A stretch of DNA of 11,419 nucleotides from an uncultured Chromatiaceae bacterium (GTDB lineage Bacteria > Pseudomonadota > Gammaproteobacteria > Enterobacterales > Alteromonadaceae). Under the pieces are notes generated by a model. That model saw only the letters and a program-made list of their open reading frames with translations. It made no database searches and was not told the DNA's origin. Below are positions 7,549 through 11,419 of the stretch, piece after piece (positions within the stretch are counted from its first letter, which is position 1; each line of letters starts with the position of its first letter). The translations under genes and the position numbers were made by a program. The stretch covers positions 1 through 11,419 of the forward strand of contig CAMLRA010000135.1 in assembly GCA_946482325.1 (NCBI GenBank), written 5' to 3'.

Positions 7549-9498
7549 TTATTTATTAAGGCGGTTATTGATCAGATGCTCAACGACTGACGGATCTGCC
7601 AGCGTGGAGATGTCACCCAAAGAGTCGTGCTCATTGGCGGCAATTTTACGCAAGATACGTCGCATAATTTTGCCGGAACGGGTTTTGGGTAAACCCGGCG
7701 CCCACTGAATGAGATCCGGTGAGGCGATTGGTGATATTTCACGGCGTACCCAGTCACGCACCGCTTTGGTCAGTTCATCGCTGGGTTCCACGCCGACGCG
7801 TGGCGCGATAAAGACATAAATACCCTGGCCTTTGAGGTCATGCGGATAACCAACGACGGCTGCTTCGGCAATGGCTTCGTGCGCGACCAGACAACTTTCG
7901 ATTTCGGCAGTACCTAAACGGTGGCCTGAGACGTTTAAGACATCATCGACACGGCCGGTCAGCCAGTAATAGCCATCTTCATCGCGTTTGGCGCCATCAC
8001 CGGTAAAATACATGCCTTTATATGTGGAGAAGTAGGTCTGCTCAAACCGCTCATGGTCGCCATAGACCGAACGCATCTGTCCCGGCCAGCTATCCAGTAA
8101 CACCAGGTTCCCCTCGCAGGTGCCTTCGAGTAAGTTGCCTTCGTTGTCGACAATGGCCGGCTGGACGCCAAAAAACGGCCGGGTGGCAGAACCAGGCTTT
8201 AATGCCGTCGCCCCCGGTAATGGCGTGATCAATATGCCGCCGGTTTCGGTTTGCCACCAGGTGTCGACGACAGGACAGCGGCCTTTGCCGACATTGTCAT
8301 GGTACCAGTGCCAGGCTTCCGGATTGATCGGTTCACCAACACTGCCCAGTACTTTTAATGAAGTTAAAGTGCTGCCTTCAACCGGCGCAGTGCCATGCGC
8401 CATCAGCGCACGAATAGCCGTCGGTGCGGTGTATAAAATGTTGACCTGATATTTATCCACAATTTGCGCAATGCGTTTGACGCTAGGGTAAGTGGGTACA
8501 CCTTCAAACATCACGCTGGTCGCGCCGTTGGCGAGTGGGCCATACACTATATAGGTGTGGCCAGTGACCCAGCCGACGTCAGCGGCACACCAATAGACGT
8601 CACCCGGATGATAATCAAACACATATTGATGGGTCATCGATGCCCACACCATATAACCGCCAGTGGTGTGCAGCACGCCTTTTGGTTTACCGGTCGAGCC
8701 AGAGGTATAAAGAATAAACAGTGGGTCTTCCGCGTTCATTGCTTCAGGTTCGCAATGTTTTGGCTGAGCAGCCAGTAATTCGTGATACCAGATATCACGC
8801 CCCGGGTGTTCGTCAATATTTTGTCCAACATGCTTGACCACAATGACATGCTTGACCGGGTTGGCTTTACCTAAATGGGCTAACGCCTGGTCGGTATTGT
8901 CTTTTAATGCTGTCAGCCGGGCGCCGCGCAGGGCCTGGTCAGCGGTGATGACTAATTTAGAGTCACAATCGACAATGCGGCTGCCCAGAGCATCTGGCGA
9001 AAAGCCAGCGAATACAACCGAATGAATAGCACCAATCCGCGCACAGGCTAATAAGGCGACTGCAGCTTGCGGGATCATCGGCAGATAAACAGTGACCCGG
9101 TCGCCTTTACCTACACCTAAAGCCCGCATGCCGTTCGCCAGCTGACACACTTCATCGTACAGTTCCTGATAGGTCACCGCTTTTTGCACGCCAGGTTCAT
9201 CACCTTCCCAAAAATAGGCGACTTGATTGGCTTTTTCCGGCAGATGCCGGTCCAGACAGTTGTAGCTGGCGTTCAGGGTGCCATCGCTGAACCAGTTCAC
9301 ATGGACATCACCGAGCACAAAACTGGTGTCCTTAACCTGGGTAAAAGGTTTGAACCAATCAATCCGTTTACCATGCTCGGCCCAAAATGTTGTCGGGTTA
9401 TCCAGCGATGCACGGTACATTTGCAGATAAGTGTCGTTGTCGGCCCAGGTCCGGGCCTGCGCCGCTGGCGGTACCGGATATACAGATTGATGTGTCAT
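7549..9498 (-). CDS. acs: Acetyl-CoA synthetase (acetate-CoA ligase, AMP-forming)
   Basis: The 649-residue protein activates acetate with ATP to acetyl-AMP and then forms acetyl-CoA, the high-affinity entry of acetate into central metabolism, in the cytoplasm. Length and motifs match bacterial Acs (E. coli 652 residues): N-terminal WFKPF region, P-loop-like [11 protein letters not shown] at 264-274, [10 protein letters not shown] around 387-396, [10 protein letters not shown] at 412-421 with the small-pocket tryptophan that selects acetate, YFTGDG near 497-502, the hinge region [15 protein letters not shown] at about 515-529, and PKTRSGK with catalytic Lys610. This lysine is the one reversibly acetylated in Salmonella Acs. 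The gene diverges from a porin gene and is followed by crbR, fitting control by CrbS/CrbR. A candidate activator box lies 78-92 nt upstream of the start codon. The start ATG at 9498 has a GGGGA about 10 nt upstream. Confidence 0.97.
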   Translation of the reverse strand: MTHQSVYPVPPAAQARTWADNDTYLQMYRASLDNPTTFWAEHGKRIDWFKPFTQVKDTSFVLGDVHVNWFSDGTLNASYNCLDRHLPEKANQVAYFWEGDEPGVQKAVTYQELYDEVCQLANGMRALGVGKGDRVTVYLPMIPQAAVALLACARIGAIHSVVFAGFSPDALGSRIVDCDSKLVITADQALRGARLTALKDNTDQALAHLGKANPVKHVIVVKHVGQNIDEHPGRDIWYHELLAAQPKHCEPEAMNAEDPLFILYTSGSTGKPKGVLHTTGGYMVWASMTHQYVFDYHPGDVYWCAADVGWVTGHTYIVYGPLANGATSVMFEGVPTYPSVKRIAQIVDKYQVNILYTAPTAIRALMAHGTAPVEGSTLTSLKVLGSVGEPINPEAWHWYHDNVGKGRCPVVDTWWQTETGGILITPLPGATALKPGSATRPFFGVQPAIVDNEGNLLEGTCEGNLVLLDSWPGQMRSVYGDHERFEQTYFSTYKGMYFTGDGAKRDEDGYYWLTGRVDDVLNVSGHRLGTAEIESCLVAHEAIAEAAVVGYPHDLKGQGIYVFIAPRVGVEPSDELTKAVRDWVRREISPIASPDLIQWAPGLPKTRSGKIMRRILRKIAANEHDSLGDISTLADPSVVEHLINNRLNK

Positions 9499-9576
9499 GG
9501 TTCGTCTTCCCCGTATGGCGTTTTCCGCCTGATGTTCTTTGATAATGCAGTTCTACCGAAAGCGCCCTTCAGGGCA

Positions 9577-9591
9577 AATTAGACATTAGTC
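9577..9591 (-). promoter_or_regulatory. Candidate CrbR box for acs
   Basis: Minus-strand reading GACTAATGTCTAATT; it includes the inverted repeat TAGAC-ATTA-GTCTA seen on the plus strand at 9580-9593. It matches the box at 9611-9625 in 14 of 15 positions. Its 10-bp core matches the DUF4212 box in 9 of 10. The core ends 26 nt upstream of the -10-like TAGAAC, so the element overlaps the -35 region, as class II activators do. CrbR as the ligand is an inference from location. Confidence 0.5.
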
Positions 9592-9610
9592 TACAACAGC
9601 CCTTTGTTAC

Positions 9611-9625
9611 GACTAATGGCTAATT
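9611..9625 (+). promoter_or_regulatory. Candidate CrbR box for the porin
   Basis: Plus-strand GACTAATGGCTAATT, an almost exact inverted copy of the acs box with 19 nt between them. It points toward the porin gene. A hexamer at the equivalent distance (CAGATT, 9647-9652) matches the -10 consensus in only three positions, so the porin promoter itself is uncertain. Confidence 0.45.
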
Positions 9626-9706
9626 GAGCAATCGGGCGTCGTCTACCAGATTTGCAGTGGCAATAAAACCACAACAGATCAACAGACAAGGTAGCGGAGT
9701 ACAACT

Positions 9707-10906
9707 ATGCAACAAATTCTGCCCATACAAGGTCACACCAGCCGGCTTTCTATCACACGCACTGCCATGGCGGTCGCATTATGTATGGCGGCATACAGTC
9801 AAAGCGCAGTCGCCGGTTTTAAGGTTGGTGATACAACAGAAATCAATATCGGTGGTTACGTAAAACTGGATGCAATGCTCACTGATACATCTGACGGTCA
9901 GATAGCCACGGGTATAGGCCGTGACTTCTATGTGCCGAGCTTAACGCCGGTCGGTGGTAGCGGTGAATCCGCGACCTGGGACATGCATGCGCGCCAGTCA
10001 CGTTTTTTTATCAGCAGCGACACGATGTTGGAAAACGGCAAAAAGGTCAGCGGCCGTTTTGAGTTTGACATGATGGCAACCACTGGCACCGGAGATCAGC
10101 GTGTCAGTAATGGTTATGCGCCGGAGATCCGCCACGCTTTTATCAGTTACGACGGTTGGTTGTTTGGTCAAACCTGGACCACCTTCATGGACACCAATGC
10201 GCTGCCGGACAGTTTGGACTTCGTAGGCACCACAGATGGTACCGTGTTTGTGCGCCAGGCTCAGGTGCGGTACACAATGGGTGGCTGGCAATTCGCGGTC
10301 GAAAACCCGGAGACGACAGTCACACCCAATGGCGGTGGCACACGCGTAGTGACAGATGACAATTCAATGCCGGATCTGGTTGTGCGATATAACCATACAG
10401 CAGACTGGGGCGGATTGACGCTGTCTGCGTTAAGCCGGCAGCTGTCAATGCAACAAGGGCTGATCGACGATTCAGTGCAAGGTTATGGTGTATCGTTCAG
10501 CGGCAAAATTAATGTCTCGAAAACCGATGATATCCGTTTTGCCGTGACTTACGGCGATGGATTGGGACGTTACCTCAGCCTCAATACCGGCAACGATGCG
10601 GTATTAACTAAAGCAGGGGATCTAGAAGCCATCAGTAGTATTGGTTATACACTGGCATATAAGCATTCGTGGAATGACAAACTACGTTCCAGCTTCTTCT
10701 ACTCTGCACAGCAAATTGACAACCCAATTGACCTGACGGGGATGGCGCAAACCGAAAGTACAGAGAGTTACAGTGCGAACCTGATTTATCAGTTAGCCAG
10801 TAAAGTGTCTGTAGGCGTCGAGGTCCGGCATGCCACGCGGGTCTTGGAATCAGATTTAGATGGCGACCTGAATCGCATTCAGTTCTCCGCGAAGTACGAT
10901 TTCTAG
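9707..10906 (+). CDS. DcaP family trimeric outer-membrane porin/transporter
   Basis: A 399-residue secreted protein. Residues 1-36 look like a signal peptide: an arginine-containing start, a hydrophobic core around MAVALCMAAY, and a likely cut after SAVA before GFKVGD. An ATG at codon 21 (MAVAL) is an alternative start, but the ATG at 9707 has the ribosome site GCGGAG about 8 nt upstream. The mature part has the DcaP pattern: INIGGYVKLDAM, GRDFYVPS...PVGG, ARQSRFF, GRFEFDMM, RHAFISYDGWLFGQTWTTFMD, and TVFVRQAQVRYT followed by FAVENPETT. It ends in alternating beta strands with a terminal phenylalanine (KYDF), the usual signal for outer-membrane insertion. DcaP porins of Acinetobacter and relatives favour small, negatively charged solutes such as dicarboxylates. 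Sharing a divergent control region with acs suggests it supplies acetate or related acids, but the substrate is inferred. Family confidence is high. Confidence 0.88.
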   Translation: MQQILPIQGHTSRLSITRTAMAVALCMAAYSQSAVAGFKVGDTTEINIGGYVKLDAMLTDTSDGQIATGIGRDFYVPSLTPVGGSGESATWDMHARQSRFFISSDTMLENGKKVSGRFEFDMMATTGTGDQRVSNGYAPEIRHAFISYDGWLFGQTWTTFMDTNALPDSLDFVGTTDGTVFVRQAQVRYTMGGWQFAVENPETTVTPNGGGTRVVTDDNSMPDLVVRYNHTADWGGLTLSALSRQLSMQQGLIDDSVQGYGVSFSGKINVSKTDDIRFAVTYGDGLGRYLSLNTGNDAVLTKAGDLEAISSIGYTLAYKHSWNDKLRSSFFYSAQQIDNPIDLTGMAQTESTESYSANLIYQLASKVSVGVEVRHATRVLESDLDGDLNRIQFSAKYDF

Positions 10907-10979
10907 GAAATAGCAGCAATCGACAGATCTATATAAAGAGCGATGCCGTACAAACCACTGTGATTCACAGGAGGTCTGT
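10907..10979 (+). promoter_or_regulatory. Spacer and strong ribosome binding site before the DUF6482-like gene
   Basis: This 73-nt gap between the porin and the small gene holds no terminator-like hairpin, so cotranscription is possible. An AT-rich TATATAAA at 10930-10937 could be a -10 element, but no -35 at a suitable distance was seen. AGGAGGT at 10969-10975, a near-perfect Shine-Dalgarno, lies 4 nt before the ATG and predicts strong translation. Confidence 0.45.
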
Positions 10980-11267
10980 ATGGCACATCGGTTAGAGCAC
11001 TTAAATTTTCAGGACGTCGTGATTGAAAAGTTAACGGTGCATTCATTTGAAATGGGGCTGTATCTGGCAGAAGTCGACTTTGACGGCCGTAATGGTTATA
11101 TCATCGGCGACAATAACAGACCCCGGCCTTTTTATAGCGTCAGTCAGGTCAAGCAGGAACTGGCAGCGGCTACTATTAAAGAAGCCTATTTGGTGCATGC
11201 ATCTGCTTATGACGAGATGATCGGGCAGGGCGAGAAAGCGGATAACAGATTGATTCTACCGATCTAG
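10980..11267 (+). CDS. Small DUF6482-like protein of unknown function
   Basis: A 95-residue protein without signal peptide or membrane segment. It begins at ATG 10980 behind a strong AGGAGGT. The sequence reads as mixed alpha/beta: an N-terminal strand with VEKLTVHSFEMGLYLAEVDF-like alternation (about 14-34), a loop with NGYIIGDNNRPRPF (38-51), a helix around VSQVKQELAAATI, and a conserved-looking AYLVHASAYDEMIGQ near the C-terminus. The 'EMGLYLAEV' strand, the loop describing display of a residue, and the 'SAYDEM' end resemble the DUF6482 family of small cytoplasmic proteins found in Pseudomonas and Alteromonadales. I rely on memory for that match and hold it moderately. Function is unknown. 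It follows the porin by 73 nt on the same strand and is followed by a terminator, so it may form the end of a porin operon. Confidence 0.72.
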   Translation: MAHRLEHLNFQDVVIEKLTVHSFEMGLYLAEVDFDGRNGYIIGDNNRPRPFYSVSQVKQELAAATIKEAYLVHASAYDEMIGQGEKADNRLILPI

Positions 11268-11307
11268 CTGAATTCCCCGCCAAAACGGCTATGGTAGTCG
11301 AAAGAAC

Positions 11308-11356
11308 AAGCAGATCGTTTGAAAAAACAACGAACGATTTGCTTTTAGTTATTTTT
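11308..11356 (+). terminator. Rho-independent terminator after the DUF6482-like gene
   Basis: Arms at 11308-11320 and 11332-11344 pair over 13 bp, counting two G-U wobbles in RNA, around an A-rich 11-nt loop. A T-rich tract (TTTTAGTTATTTTT, about 11343-11356) follows at once. It lies 40 nt past the stop of the DUF6482-like gene and probably ends the porin-DUF6482 transcript. Confidence 0.7.
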
Positions 11357-11369
11357 CTGCTTTCTAAGC

Positions 11370-11403
11370 TTGCGTAACTTTCCTGACGGCCTATAATGCG
11401 CGC
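11370..11403 (+). promoter_or_regulatory. Strong sigma70 promoter with GC-rich discriminator reading out of the right edge
   Basis: A perfect TATAAT at 11392-11397 is followed by GCGCGCC. The sequence CTATAATGCGC is the form seen at rRNA and tRNA promoters under stringent control. A weak -35, TTGCGT at 11370-11375, lies 16 nt upstream, and an AT-rich stretch (about 11317-11366) could serve as an UP element, though part of it is the preceding terminator. The transcribed gene lies outside the window; a stable RNA is a guess from promoter type. Confidence 0.65.
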
Positions 11404-11419
11404 CATGCCGACGGGGTGA

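Larger units (their letters stand above)
9499..9706. promoter_or_regulatory. Divergent acs / porin promoter region
   Basis: This 208-nt region separates the acs and porin start codons. It contains two copies of a 15-bp element in opposite orientations (9577-9591 minus, 9611-9625 plus), each pointing toward the nearer gene. Toward acs there is a -35-like TTTGCC (minus strand 9578-9573), a 17-nt spacer and a -10-like TAGAAC (9555-9550). Both hexamers are weak, as expected for an activator-dependent promoter. A perfect small inverted repeat, GCCCT-TC-AGGGC at 9564-9575, overlaps the -35 and spacer of that promoter. The leader of acs also has a short GGCG/CGCC hairpin at 9517-9529. A porin -10 is less clear (CAGATT at 9647-9652). 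Confidence 0.7.

Noticed and set aside
9184..9582. 132-codon frame antisense to the acs 5' end and running through its promoter
   Set aside because: It mirrors acs codons and shows no domain resemblance or start signals; acs is certain on the other strand.
11176..11406. 76-codon minus-strand frame over the end of the DUF6482-like gene, terminator and promoter
   Set aside because: It starts inside a strong plus-strand promoter, crosses a terminator hairpin and has no recognisable protein features.
1..11419. Mobile elements, CRISPR arrays, defence genes or a novel multi-gene system
   Set aside because: No transposase, integrase, terminal repeats, spaced direct repeats or toxin/antitoxin-like pairs were seen; the window is ordinary metabolic and regulatory chromosome with an interesting regulatory layout.

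Overview
The window looks like a chromosomal segment of a gammaproteobacterium of the Rheinheimera / Arsukibacterium / Alishewanella type (Alteromonadales-Chromatiaceae group). This is an inference from protein-level resemblance (DcaP-type porin, DUF4212 symporter subunit, CrbS-type hybrid kinase, GAF/HD-GYP protein), the moderate G+C content and the gene order; no search was run. I see no mobile elements, CRISPR arrays or clear signs of recent transfer, and nearly all DNA is coding.

The theme is acetate and small-carboxylate use. From left to right: the 5' part of a DUF4212 gene (small subunit of an SSF-type symporter, minus strand, running off the left edge); a 252-nt divergent promoter region; crbS, an SSF-STAC-PAS-kinase-receiver hybrid sensor; closely behind it an AI-2E/PerM-family permease; a GAF + HD-GYP c-di-GMP phosphodiesterase; then on the minus strand crbR (LuxR/FixJ-type response regulator) and, upstream of it in transcription order, acs (acetyl-CoA synthetase). 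Divergent from acs is a DcaP-type outer-membrane porin, followed by a small DUF6482-like protein and a terminator. The last 50 bases hold a strong sigma70 promoter with a GC-rich discriminator, pointing at a gene (perhaps a stable RNA) beyond the right edge.

The genes fit together as an 'acetate switch' module. A porin brings small acids across the outer membrane, a DUF4212/SSF symporter (partly off the window) takes them across the inner membrane, and Acs activates acetate to acetyl-CoA. CrbS/CrbR, a two-component pair known from Vibrio and Pseudomonas to activate acs, is encoded here in two separated, oppositely oriented pieces. The c-di-GMP phosphodiesterase and the permease lie between them.

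The most interesting sequence-level observation is a repeated box, core GACTAAWGKC. It occurs once before DUF4212, once before acs and once before the porin, each time oriented toward its gene. For DUF4212 and acs the core lies exactly 26 nt upstream of a -10-like hexamer. It is a good candidate for the CrbR operator and would join symporter, synthetase and porin in one regulon.
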